Positions 7,384-13,469 of a stretch of DNA of 19,257 nt are shown one piece after another. Every line of letters starts with the position of its first letter. Position 1 is the stretch's first letter. Made by a program: the position numbers and the translations under genes. The notes below the pieces were generated by a model. That model had not been told where the DNA came from. It did not search any database and saw only the letters and a program-made list of their open reading frames with translations. The stretch lies in contig CAZXPG010000039.1 of NCBI GenBank assembly GCA_964643145.1, positions 1 to 19,257 on the forward strand, given 5' to 3'. The DNA comes from CAZXPG01 sp964643145. Its GTDB lineage: Bacteria; Pseudomonadota; Alphaproteobacteria; Rickettsiales; Arcanibacteraceae.

Positions 7384-9189
7384 TTACTCATCATCGCCAA
7401 TCTTGAGCGCGGCGATAAAGGCGGATTGCGGGATTTCGACATTACCCACCATACGCATACGCTTCTTACCGGCTTTCTGTTTTTCAAGCAATTTACGCTT
7501 ACGGGTAATATCGCCGCCATAACATTTAGCGGTTACGTCTTTCCGCATGGCTTTCACATTCTCACGGGCGATAATTTTGCCGCCAATCGCAGCTTGCACG
7601 GCAATCTGGAATAATTGCCGCGGGATTAAATCTTTCAGGCGTTTGCATAATTCCCTGCCGCGATATTCTGCCTGGCTTTTATGCACAATCATCGCCAGCG
7701 CATCCACCGGTTCGCTATTCACCAGAATAGAAAGCTTCACCAGTTCGCTTTCCGCATAGCCATCCAGGTGCCAATCGAAGCTGGCATAGCCACGTGAGCA
7801 GGATTTCAGCTTATCATAGAAATCAAACACAATTTCATTGAGCGGCAGGCGGTATACCACCATGGCACGGCTACCAACATAGGTTAAATCAATCTGTATA
7901 CCGCGTTTTTCAGTGCAGAGTGTCAGCACCGCCCCTAAATGCTCATCCGGCACCATGATGGTGGCGCGTATCCAGGGCTCTTCCATAAAATCAATCTGGG
8001 TAGGGTCGGGCATGTCAGCCGGGTTGTGCAGTTCCAGTATACCGCCAGCTTTTTTGTGGATTTTATAGACCACACTTGGGGCGGTGGTGATAAGATCGAG
8101 GTCAAACTCGCGGTCAAGCCGTTCCTGGATAATTTCCAGGTGCAGCAACCCTAAGAAACCGCAGCGGAAACCAAAGCCAAGCGCTGTCGATGTTTCCATT
8201 TCATATTCAAAACTGGCGTCATTCAAGCGTAGTTTTGCCAGTGAGTCGCGCAGATGTTCAAACTGTGATGAATCCACCGGGAATAGGCCACAAAATACCA
8301 CCGGCAGATTGGGTTTAAAGCCAGGAAGGGGGGTGGTAGCTGCATTTTTTTCCGATGTAACCGTGTCCCCCACACGGCAATCGGCCACCTGTTTGATGCT
8401 GGCGGTAAAAAAGCCAATTTCCCCGGCCTTCAGTTCGCCTGTCATCACTTTTTTAGGCGTAAACACCCCGACATTCTCAAGTAAGTAGGTGGCGTCTGTT
8501 GCCATCATTTTGATACGGTTGCCTTTTTTCAGCACCCCGTCTACCATCCTGACCAGAATCACCACGCCAAGATATGGGTCATACCAGCTATCGACCAGCA
8601 GGGCTTTTAGCGGTGCTTCCCTGTCACCTTTCGGGGCAGGCAGGCGGGTGACTATGGCCTCCAGTATCTCCTTAATCCCTATGCCGCTTTTGGCAGAGGC
8701 AAGGATAGCATCGGAGGCATCAATACCAATCACATCCTCAATCTGTTCGCGGATACGGTCTGGTTCCGCAGCAGGCAGGTCAATTTTATTCAGTACCGGG
8801 ATAATTTCATGGTTATTATCAATCGCCTGATAGACATTGGCGAGCGTCTGTGCTTCCACGCCCTGGCTTGCATCCACCACCAGCAGCGATCCTTCGCAGG
8901 CAGCCAGTGAGCGGCTGACTTCATAGGCAAAATCGACATGGCCCGGAGTGTCCATTAAGTTCAACGTGTAGGTTTTACCATCCTCAGCTTTATAATGTAG
9001 CCGCACCGTTTGTGCTTTAATAGTAATGCCGCGTTCTTTCTCAATATCCATGGAATCAAGCACCTGTGCGCTCATTTCACGCGCCTCTAGCCCACCGCAA
9101 TGTTCAATCAGGCGGTCAGCCAGGGTGGATTTGCCATGGTCGATATGGGCAATAATAGAGAAGTTACGGATCAGGGATAAGTCAGTCAT
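7384..9189 (-). CDS. lepA: Translation elongation factor 4 (LepA)
   Basis: A ribosome-bound GTPase of the EF-G family. From ATG 9189 it has 601 residues, close to the usual ~600. GTPase motifs are complete: G1 AHIDHGKST (14-22), switch I RGITI from 53, G3 DTPGH (80-84) and G4 NKID (134-137). The C-terminal region ends with the basic LepA-specific domain (KRKLLEKQKAGKKR). The frame stays open upstream to 9270, but those 27 residues come from palindrome copy 2 (MPVLDKPCLSKTEV) and are not LepA-like, so the internal ATG with AAGG upstream is chosen. The repeat sits directly in front of the ribosome-binding site. Confidence 0.95.
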   Translation of the reverse strand: MTDLSLIRNFSIIAHIDHGKSTLADRLIEHCGGLEAREMSAQVLDSMDIEKERGITIKAQTVRLHYKAEDGKTYTLNLMDTPGHVDFAYEVSRSLAACEGSLLVVDASQGVEAQTLANVYQAIDNNHEIIPVLNKIDLPAAEPDRIREQIEDVIGIDASDAILASAKSGIGIKEILEAIVTRLPAPKGDREAPLKALLVDSWYDPYLGVVILVRMVDGVLKKGNRIKMMATDATYLLENVGVFTPKKVMTGELKAGEIGFFTASIKQVADCRVGDTVTSEKNAATTPLPGFKPNLPVVFCGLFPVDSSQFEHLRDSLAKLRLNDASFEYEMETSTALGFGFRCGFLGLLHLEIIQERLDREFDLDLITTAPSVVYKIHKKAGGILELHNPADMPDPTQIDFMEEPWIRATIMVPDEHLGAVLTLCTEKRGIQIDLTYVGSRAMVVYRLPLNEIVFDFYDKLKSCSRGYASFDWHLDGYAESELVKLSILVNSEPVDALAMIVHKSQAEYRGRELCKRLKDLIPRQLFQIAVQAAIGGKIIARENVKAMRKDVTAKCYGGDITRKRKLLEKQKAGKKRMRMVGNVEIPQSAFIAALKIGDDE

Positions 9190-9205
9190 CAGCAAAAAAC
9201 CTTGG

Positions 9206-9250
9206 GTAACCTCAGTTTTGGATAAGCACGGCTTATCCAAAACTGGCATG
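9206..9250 (-). repeat. Palindromic repeat, copy 2
   Basis: Perfect 15-bp arms at 9213-9227 and 9231-9245 with loop ACG (CGT on the minus strand). On the minus strand it reads CATGC, arm, CGT, arm, AGGTTAC, matching copy 1 from CATGC to GGTTAC except for the loop. It lies 16 nt upstream of the lepA ATG. Its minus-strand frame adds MPVLDKPCLSKTEV in frame to LepA, which explains the spurious N-terminal extension. Confidence 0.93.
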
Positions 9251-9259
9251 TTATTGAAA

Positions 9260-9293
9260 AATAATGTCAAAAAGCGTCGTTTTTGCCATTATT
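9260..9293. repeat. AATAATG-type hairpin linked to copy 2
   Basis: Arms of 14 bp, 9260-9273 and 9280-9293, with one mismatch and a GC-rich 6-nt loop (GCGTCG). Read on the minus strand it starts AATAATGG, ends CATTATT and is followed by T residues, so it could terminate transcripts on that strand. The hairpin ends exactly 14 nt before copy 2. It resembles the hairpin at 9367-9398 in ends, loop size and following sequence. Confidence 0.7.
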
Positions 9294-9316
9294 TTAAATT
9301 AATAATAACGTTAATT

Positions 9317-9349
9317 CTATGATATGAAGCCAAAGGCTTCCTATCATAG
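9317..9349. repeat. Palindrome with 15-bp arms and AAA loop, different sequence
   Basis: Arms at 9317-9331 and 9335-9349 (CTATGATATGAAGCC and its complement with one mismatch) around an AAA loop. Its geometry, 15 bp + 3 nt + 15 bp, equals that of the main repeat family, but the arm sequence is unrelated. It lies midway between the two composite units. Only one copy was seen in this window. Confidence 0.65.
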
Positions 9350-9350
9350 T

Positions 9351-9379
9351 GTAATAATACACTCAAAATAATGGTTCAA
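9351..9379 (-). promoter_or_regulatory. Possible lepA promoter
   Basis: On the minus strand, TTGAAC (9374-9379), a 17-bp spacer and TATTAC (9351-9356) resemble a housekeeping-sigma promoter, with four of six matches in each box. The -35 box lies inside a hairpin arm, and the distance to lepA is about 160 nt, so support is weak. Confidence 0.25.
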
Positions 9380-9398
9380 GCCGCGTTGAATCATTATT
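9367..9398. repeat. AATAATG-type hairpin linked to copy 3
   Basis: Arms AATAATGGTTCAA (9367-9379) and TTGAATCATTATT (9386-9398), one mismatch, loop GCCGCG. The ends (AATAATG, CATTATT), the 6-nt GC-rich loop and the following TTCAA match the hairpin at 9260-9293 read on the opposite strand, while the stem interior differs with pairing kept. It ends exactly 14 nt before copy 3. Confidence 0.7.
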
Positions 9399-9408
9399 CT
9401 TCAAATAG

Positions 9409-9591
9409 TTGACAGTTTTGGATAAGCGTAGCTTATCTAAAACTGAGGTTTGGGTATTAAAAATTCTTAAAGTTTCTTTTAGCGAAGTTTTCTGCTCTTG
9501 CAAGCACTACTTGTTGGTATTGTGTTTAATTTTGTGTATGCTTCTTTCTGGAGCGGCAAATATCATAGCAGGCAATAACGTCATTGACTAA
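9409..9591 (+). CDS. Doubtful small hydrophobic peptide fused to repeat copy 3
   Basis: A 60-codon frame opens with TTG inside copy 3. The first ~14 residues are repeat-encoded (VLDKRSLSKTEV). Residues ~38-50 are hydrophobic (YLLVLCLILCMLL), followed by SGAANIIAG and a short acidic end. The hydrophobic part looks like a signal peptide or single helix. There is no ATG before codon 44 and no clear ribosome-binding site. It may be a decayed gene whose start was replaced by the repeat, or chance coding in an AT-rich gap. Confidence 0.2.
   Translation: MTVLDKRSLSKTEVWVLKILKVSFSEVFCSCKHYLLVLCLILCMLLSGAANIIAGNNVID
9411..9450 (+). repeat. Palindromic repeat, copy 3
   Basis: Arms at 9413-9427 and 9431-9445 with loop GTA and one C-to-T change in the right arm (GCTTATCTAAAACTG), which would still pair as G-U in RNA. 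It ends AGGTT, so it runs in + orientation. The left end GACAG completes a TTGACA hexamer at 9409-9414, but no -10 box follows at a usable distance. Confidence 0.92.
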
Positions 9592-9646
9592 TCATTTTTG
9601 TTGTGCAGAATGCGCTTTCACGCTTTCTTATATGCTATAGTGGTAG

Positions 9647-9652
9647 TATAAT
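9647..9652 (+). promoter_or_regulatory. Candidate -10 box for hpf
   Basis: A perfect TATAAT about 83 nt upstream of the hpf start in an AT-rich stretch. Only weak -35 matches (TTTCTT-like) lie 16-18 bp upstream. An alternative -10, TATAGT, is at 9636-9641. Position and composition suggest the hpf promoter. Confidence 0.35.
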
Positions 9653-9702
9653 AGTTAATAACTCATCGGTTAATCGTTAGTTGTGAAGGAAAATAGTTCC
9701 CT

Positions 9703-9732
9703 ATGTTTAACCAACAGATAAGGATCATATAA
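9703..9732 (+). CDS. Possible 9-residue leader peptide before hpf
   Basis: ATG 9703 to TAA 9730-9732 encodes MFNQQIRII, ending 2 nt before the hpf ATG at 9735. GAAGGAA lies 12 nt upstream of its ATG, a long but usable spacing, and the hpf ribosome-binding site (ATAAGGA) lies inside the frame. Translation of this frame would therefore affect hpf initiation. A frame this short can arise by chance. Confidence 0.2.
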   Translation: MFNQQIRII

Positions 9733-9734
9733 TT

Positions 9735-10343
9735 ATGCAAGTATTAGTATCAGGAAAAAAAATTGATATTGGAAATTCATTGCAGGAGCATGTGAAAGAA
9801 CGTCTGGAAAAAGGCGTAAAAAAATATTTTAGTCGCGCGGTGAATGCGGATGTAATATTTGCGAAAGAATCCCATCTTTTCCGTGCAACTATTCTCGTTA
9901 ATGAAGGCACAGGCAGTGGTGTTACTATAAAAGGACATGCAGAATCGGATGATCCCTATGCTGCTTTTGATGCTGCACTCCTGCGTATTGAAAAGCAGCT
10001 TCGCCGTTATAAACGGCGTATTACCAACCACCATAAGCCTAAGGGAATTGATGTAAATATAGAAGTTCCCCAGGCACGTAAAGCAGTTAAATATGTTATC
10101 AGCCCTGTTGCTGCCGAGTATGAAACCGAAGAAGAAGCAGGAAAAGAGGCGGATGATACCCCTGTTATTATTGCGGAGAACCCGACATCGATTGAATCGC
10201 TCAGTGTGGCTGAAGCGGTAATGAAGATGGACTTGGCTCATCTCCCCGCTTTGCTCTTTATCAATCAGGCCAATGGTCGCTTGAACGTAGTCTATCATCG
10301 TGCAGATGGGAATATTTCCTGGGTAGACGCTGAAGCCGTTTAA
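9735..10343 (+). CDS. hpf: Long-form ribosome hibernation promoting factor
   Basis: Binds the 30S decoding channel and, in the long form, promotes 100S ribosome dimers in stationary phase or stress. It has 202 residues. The N-terminal ~100 residues form the S30AE/YfiA domain (MQVLVSGKKIDIG, then DPYAAFDAALLRIEKQLRRYKRR). A charged acidic linker of ~40 residues follows, then the C-terminal dimerisation domain (~150-202) with MKMDLAHLPALLFINQ and the final NVVYHRADGNISWVD. ATAAGGA lies 10 nt upstream of the ATG. The gene appears monocistronic, with its own terminator. Confidence 0.93.
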   Translation: MQVLVSGKKIDIGNSLQEHVKERLEKGVKKYFSRAVNADVIFAKESHLFRATILVNEGTGSGVTIKGHAESDDPYAAFDAALLRIEKQLRRYKRRITNHHKPKGIDVNIEVPQARKAVKYVISPVAAEYETEEEAGKEADDTPVIIAENPTSIESLSVAEAVMKMDLAHLPALLFINQANGRLNVVYHRADGNISWVDAEAV

Positions 10344-10355
10344 CAGACATTACAG

Positions 10356-10402
10356 CACCTCAATGTTGAATGAGCGTAGTGTTCCAACATTGAGGTGTTT
10401 TG
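10356..10402 (+). terminator. Terminator of hpf
   Basis: A 13-bp perfect stem, CACCTCAATGTTG at 10356-10367 (preceded by AG) with CAACATTGAGGTG at 10385-10397, a 17-nt loop and TTTTGT after it. It starts 12 nt after the hpf stop codon. The long loop is unusual, but stem and T run fit intrinsic termination. Confidence 0.75.
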
Positions 10403-10479
10403 TAATAAAACCTTAACAATTATGTGTTAGGGTGAAGGCTGGGTGATGTGTAACGAATAAAACAGGAAAGATATCTATC

Positions 10480-10926
10480 ATGGCAGCGGTACAAACGGAA
10501 GAAAAACAATCAACAATTGGCGATGCAAGTTACTGGGGTAATGTGGCGTTAAAAGTAGGTGTTGGTGCCCTGGTTGGTGGTGCTATTGCGGCTACTGGTG
10601 GCGTTGCAGGAGTGCCACTAGCGTTGGCATTTGTTGCAGGTGGAGTGAGTTCATTTGGTGAGGAAGGTGTTATACGTGCCACGAAAGCTGTGGGAAGTTA
10701 TGCCAAAGACCATCTGATGCATCAGGCAGGCAAACAACAGCATAATGTTGCCGATGCTATGGCTGCACCGTCTGAGGACAAACAGGTTGTGGTTGAAAAA
10801 AACAAGGAAGTAACACCGCAACAGCGTGCCTATGTTAATCCTAATGCCCATACCCATCATCTGGCAGACCTTCAGCAAGAGCGAAACACTAACCGCCAGC
10901 ATACTGGCCCAACTCCAGCAGTTTAG
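10480..10926 (+). CDS. Glycine-rich membrane-associated protein, unknown function
   Basis: A 148-residue protein that I do not recognise. Residues ~23-59 form a glycine- and alanine-rich hydrophobic region with repeated GxxxG-like spacing (GVGALVGGAIAATGG, then LALAFVAGGVSSFG), fitting one or two closely packed helices. Residues ~85-148 are hydrophilic and rich in Gln, His, Asn and Pro (for example NPNAHTHHLADLQQ), probably unstructured. The start is supported by AGGAAAG 9 nt before the ATG. Its stop codon overlaps the stop of the convergent clc gene by two bases, leaving no space for a terminator. The hydrophobic part resembles glycine-zipper segments, but no function can be assigned. Confidence 0.7.
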   Translation: MAAVQTEEKQSTIGDASYWGNVALKVGVGALVGGAIAATGGVAGVPLALAFVAGGVSSFGEEGVIRATKAVGSYAKDHLMHQAGKQQHNVADAMAAPSEDKQVVVEKNKEVTPQQRAYVNPNAHTHHLADLQQERNTNRQHTGPTPAV

Positions 10927-12236
10927 GGAAGCAATTTGCTTTGTGGGCGGTCGGATGGCATCAGGAACGATTTTGCCAGTGTATGATAGAGTGACCCGTT
11001 ACATACTAGCCTGCCCACCGCAGCTGCCAGGGTTGCCGTGGCAATGAGTGGCACGGCAGTGGTGGCTTTGCCCGTCACTTCCAGCACGATTACGAAGGCG
11101 GTAATAGGGGCTTGAGTTACGCCTGCAAAATAGGCCACCATTCCCAGTAATACTGCCCCTTGCACCGAAAGCGAGGGAAACCACCCCGATATATCAGCTC
11201 CAAGTGCTGCCCCAACCGACAGGCTGGGAGAAAAAATCCCCCCCGGTATCCCACTTACCGCTGAAAGGGCCGTCGACAGGAACTTGGCAGGCAAATGCCA
11301 CCAGGAGGCCGTAAGTTCCTGGTGTAACAGCGCGTGGCCTAATTCATAGCCAGAACCATAGGTCATTCCCCCGGTAATTAATCCAATAAATGCCACACCG
11401 CCACCACAGGCAGCAGCAAACACAATGGGGCGTCGTATGCCAAAGCCATTAAAGCAACGGCGCAATATGCCTTCACCATCAATCATAATACGGGCAAACA
11501 AGCCGCCAAGTAACCCACCTAACAATGCGATAGCAAGAATAGGCTGCCAATCGTGTATAAAGTTGATAGAAGCGTTGGTATAGCCAAAATAATTATAATT
11601 TCCTAGAATGGACATAGCCGCTGTACCGGCAAATACGATGGCGATAAGTACGATAGAACTATTGCGCGATTCAAAAGCGCGTGCCATCTCCTCAATGGCA
11701 AACACAATCCCTGCCAGTGGGGTGTTAAAAGCAGCAGCAACCCCGGCTGCCGCTCCGGCTAACACAACTCCACGTTGCCTTCCAATGCCGCCATAGGTGG
11801 CGCACCAGAGCATAATAGCGGCTCCTATCTGTACCGTAGGGCCTTCGCGCCCGATGGATGCGCCGGCTAACACACCTAGCGTTGTGAGCAGCATTTTGGC
11901 AATAGCGATTTTTACGCCTAATAATTCCCGCCTGCTTTCAGTATGGCGCAGGATACGGGCGGCAATCACCTGCGGAATACCGCTGCCACGGGCCGCTGGG
12001 AAGAATTGTCGTGTCAGCCAGGCGGATGCCGCAAATAAGGGAGGGGAAATGAGTAAAGGAAGCCAGATATGGGGGGCAATCCATGCATCAAAAAATGCTT
12101 GTGTTTTATCAACCAGCAAGGCAAAACACGAGGCCACCACCCCTACCAATACCGCCCCCAGCCAGAATACCAGGCGTTTCCGCCAGTGTCTGAGAGATAA
12201 CATCATGATAGTGACTTTACGAAAATGGGCGTGCAT
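10923..12236 (-). CDS. clcA: ClC-family H+/Cl- antiporter
   Basis: An inner-membrane ClC protein predicted to exchange chloride for protons. From the ATG at 12236 it has 437 residues and no C-terminal CBS domains. Selectivity-filter motifs are intact: GSGIP (84-88), GREGPTVQIG with gating Glu131, GGIFSPSLSVGA, and a late tyrosine (Tyr417 in GSLYHTLA) matching the central chloride-coordinating Tyr of ClcA. The paired glutamates 182-183 in IEEM include the proton glutamate expected of antiporters rather than channels. The frame is open to 12308, but those 24 residues are repeat copy 4 (MDKQSLSKTEV). ATG 12236 or the double ATG at 12206/12203 is the likelier start; neither has a clear ribosome-binding site. 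The symbol reflects family resemblance only. Confidence 0.87.
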   Translation of the reverse strand: MHAHFRKVTIMMLSLRHWRKRLVFWLGAVLVGVVASCFALLVDKTQAFFDAWIAPHIWLPLLISPPLFAASAWLTRQFFPAARGSGIPQVIAARILRHTESRRELLGVKIAIAKMLLTTLGVLAGASIGREGPTVQIGAAIMLWCATYGGIGRQRGVVLAGAAAGVAAAFNTPLAGIVFAIEEMARAFESRNSSIVLIAIVFAGTAAMSILGNYNYFGYTNASINFIHDWQPILAIALLGGLLGGLFARIMIDGEGILRRCFNGFGIRRPIVFAAACGGGVAFIGLITGGMTYGSGYELGHALLHQELTASWWHLPAKFLSTALSAVSGIPGGIFSPSLSVGAALGADISGWFPSLSVQGAVLLGMVAYFAGVTQAPITAFVIVLEVTGKATTAVPLIATATLAAAVGRLVCNGSLYHTLAKSFLMPSDRPQSKLLP

Positions 12237-12257
12237 GGAAGAGCCGTATAAATATTG

Positions 12258-12274
12258 CCTCAGTTTGGGATAAG
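12258..12274 (-). repeat. Tandem half copy beside repeat copy 4
   Basis: CCTCAGTTTGGGATAAG at 12258-12274 repeats the CCTCAG-plus-arm sequence of the adjacent full copy with one T-to-G change, directly joined to it by TAA. It gives a second hairpin choice with the right arm of copy 4 and accounts for the residues TYPKLR in the open frame. Confidence 0.8.
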
Positions 12275-12317
12275 TAACCTCAGTTTTGGATAAGCTTTGC
12301 TTATCCAAAACTGAGGT
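12275..12317 (-). repeat. Palindromic repeat, copy 4
   Basis: Perfect 15-bp arms at 12281-12295 and 12299-12313 with loop TTT (AAA on the minus strand, as in copy 1). Pairing extends outward (ACCTCAG against CTGAGGT) to about 19 bp per arm. It lies 7 nt after the prmA stop codon and about 40 nt before the clc start on the same strand, so it may separate the two transcripts or stabilise RNA ends. Confidence 0.93.
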
Positions 12318-12324
12318 CTATTGG

Positions 12325-13263
12325 TTATGCGTGTTCTAGGATCAGTGTGCTCCAACTGTTCCGCTCAATGCGTTCAACCAGCCTTAAACCTTGCATCCTA
12401 TGGGCGGCTAATACCTTCTGTTCCTGATAGGTGAGCAGGCCAGAGAGGATGGCAATGCCACCAGGTGCCAGGTGCTTAGCAAGATCTGGCGCAAAAGCAA
12501 CAAGCGGCTTAGCGAGGATATTAGAGGCGATCAGGTCATAGGGGGTGTTGCACCGCACCAGCCGTGAGCGATAACCATTGCTAAGCCCAGCCGTAATAAA
12601 GGCAGAACAGCGGTTAATACGGGCATTATTGTGGGTTACCTGCACTGATTGCGTATCAATATCGACAGCAACCACTGGCTTCTTCCAGGTTTTTGCCATT
12701 GCAATCGCCAAGATGCCAGAACCGCATCCCATATCGAGCATATGGCTAAAGTGCCGTTTTTTGGCTAGTTTGTCAATAGCCTGAAGGCAGGAATAGGTGG
12801 TTTCATGTTCACCCGTGCCAAAAGCTCGTCCGGCATCAATATGTAAAGGATAGCTGGTATGAGGAATGATGTCTTTATAATGGCTGCCATGTACAAAATA
12901 TCGCCCAGCATAGAGCGGTGGGAAATTATCCTGCACCTGACTAACCCAATCAGTATCGGCCACAACAGCAATAGTGAGAGCAGGCGGAAAAATGTTCAGG
13001 CTAGCAGATAGCAAGGCGATACGCCGTAACAATTCAGCACTATCAGGGTGTTGTTCACAGTAGAGTTGCAGCTTCCATATATCCTCGGGCTGGCTTTCAA
13101 AATGGGGGCTAGCCTGTTCTTCAAAACAGGAAACCGAACTGGCGCATTCCCCCAACTGCTCGGCAAATATGCCAACTGCCTTAAAAGGGAGCGACAGTTC
13201 CACCCGCCACAGAAGTGCGCTTTGTTTGAATGGATTGCTGTTATTAGCAGGGAGATAGGGCAT
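12325..13263 (-). CDS. prmA: Ribosomal protein L11 methyltransferase
   Basis: SAM-dependent enzyme that methylates ribosomal protein L11. From ATG 13263 it has 312 residues. The N-terminal ~110 residues are poorly conserved, as in other alphaproteobacterial-type PrmA. The catalytic half contains DAGRAFGTGEHETT (from residue 143), the SAM-binding loop LDMGCGSGILAIA (from 176), and NILAKPLV followed by LAPGGIAILSGLL. An ATG seven codons upstream (13284) is possible. The downstream one is preferred because a leader segment shared with the SDR gene ends right before it. ClC follows on the same strand after repeat copy 4. Confidence 0.9.
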   Translation of the reverse strand: MPYLPANNSNPFKQSALLWRVELSLPFKAVGIFAEQLGECASSVSCFEEQASPHFESQPEDIWKLQLYCEQHPDSAELLRRIALLSASLNIFPPALTIAVVADTDWVSQVQDNFPPLYAGRYFVHGSHYKDIIPHTSYPLHIDAGRAFGTGEHETTYSCLQAIDKLAKKRHFSHMLDMGCGSGILAIAMAKTWKKPVVAVDIDTQSVQVTHNNARINRCSAFITAGLSNGYRSRLVRCNTPYDLIASNILAKPLVAFAPDLAKHLAPGGIAILSGLLTYQEQKVLAAHRMQGLRLVERIERNSWSTLILEHA

Positions 13264-13269
13264 AGTATA

Positions 13270-13286
13270 CTGCTCACAGTTCAAAA
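13270..13286 (-). promoter_or_regulatory. Shared leader motif before prmA
   Basis: On the minus strand, TTTTGAACTGTGAGCAG ends 6 nt before the prmA ATG. The same 17-mer with one difference (A for T) ends 5 nt before the SDR ATG at 17284-17300. The position suggests a ribosome-binding or regulatory role; GTGAG could pair with 16S rRNA. If ATG 13284 is used instead, this lies inside the coding region. Confidence 0.4.
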
Positions 13287-13362
13287 GTTGGTCGGGTGAT
13301 GTTATGGCCTATACTGCGCGCTAATGCGGCTTTTTTCAATCTTTTCATGCAAGGAGAGTAAA

Positions 13363-13422
13363 ATGGCCGCCGTTGCTTCTGATTTTTTTTGTATCCCTTT
13401 TGTCTGTTTCTTGATACACTGA
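13363..13422 (+). CDS. Possible 19-residue small ORF upstream of pilB
   Basis: ATG 13363 to TGA 13420-13422 encodes a short hydrophobic peptide, MAAVASDFFCIPFVCFLIH. A strong ribosome-binding site, AAGGAGAG, lies 7 nt before the ATG, better than that of most genes here. A TATACT box at 13310-13315 lies upstream. It could be a leader peptide or a small membrane peptide. The pilB promoter boxes overlap its 3' end, so it need not be co-transcribed with pilB. Unrecognised. Confidence 0.4.
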   Translation: MAAVASDFFCIPFVCFLIH

Positions 13423-13440
13423 CCGGAGCGTTTATCTAAT
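13411..13440 (+). promoter_or_regulatory. Promoter of pilB-pilC
   Basis: TTGATA (13411-13416), an 18-bp spacer and TCTAAT (13435-13440), each matching the housekeeping-sigma consensus at five of six positions. Transcription would start near 13447, about 23 nt before the pilB ATG at 13470. Confidence 0.5.
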
Positions 13441-13469
13441 TTTTTATCTTGCACCTTCTAAGAACAGGG

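Larger units (their letters stand above)
9190..9734. other. Palindrome-dense intergenic region between lepA and hpf
   Basis: About 545 bp between divergent genes. Four strong inverted repeats occur in the first 260 bp: copy 2, a hairpin at 9260-9293, a hairpin at 9317-9349, and a hairpin at 9367-9398 followed 14 nt later by copy 3. A low-confidence 60-codon frame overlaps copy 3. The last ~140 bp before hpf holds an AT-rich promoter-like stretch and a 9-codon upstream frame. I see no conserved gene here. Confidence 0.8.

Noticed and set aside
9190..9270. LepA starting at 9270 with 27 extra residues
   Set aside because: The extension is encoded by repeat copy 2 and spacer. LepA family proteins begin a few residues before RNFSIIAHIDHGKST, as from ATG 9189.
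9409..9438. TTGACA at 9409-9414 as a promoter -35 box
   Set aside because: No TATAAT-like hexamer lies 16-18 bp downstream (the sequence there is the repeat's GCTTATCT), so it appears accidental. A second TTGACA on the minus strand inside the 9260-9293 hairpin also lacks a -10 partner.
12237..12308. ClC protein starting at 12308
   Set aside because: The extra residues (MDKQSLSKTEV and TYPKLR) are the full and half copies of the repeat, not ClC sequence.
13449..13469. PilB starting at TTG 13449
   Set aside because: It is a weak start codon lying almost on the predicted transcription start; ATG 13470 follows 7 codons later.
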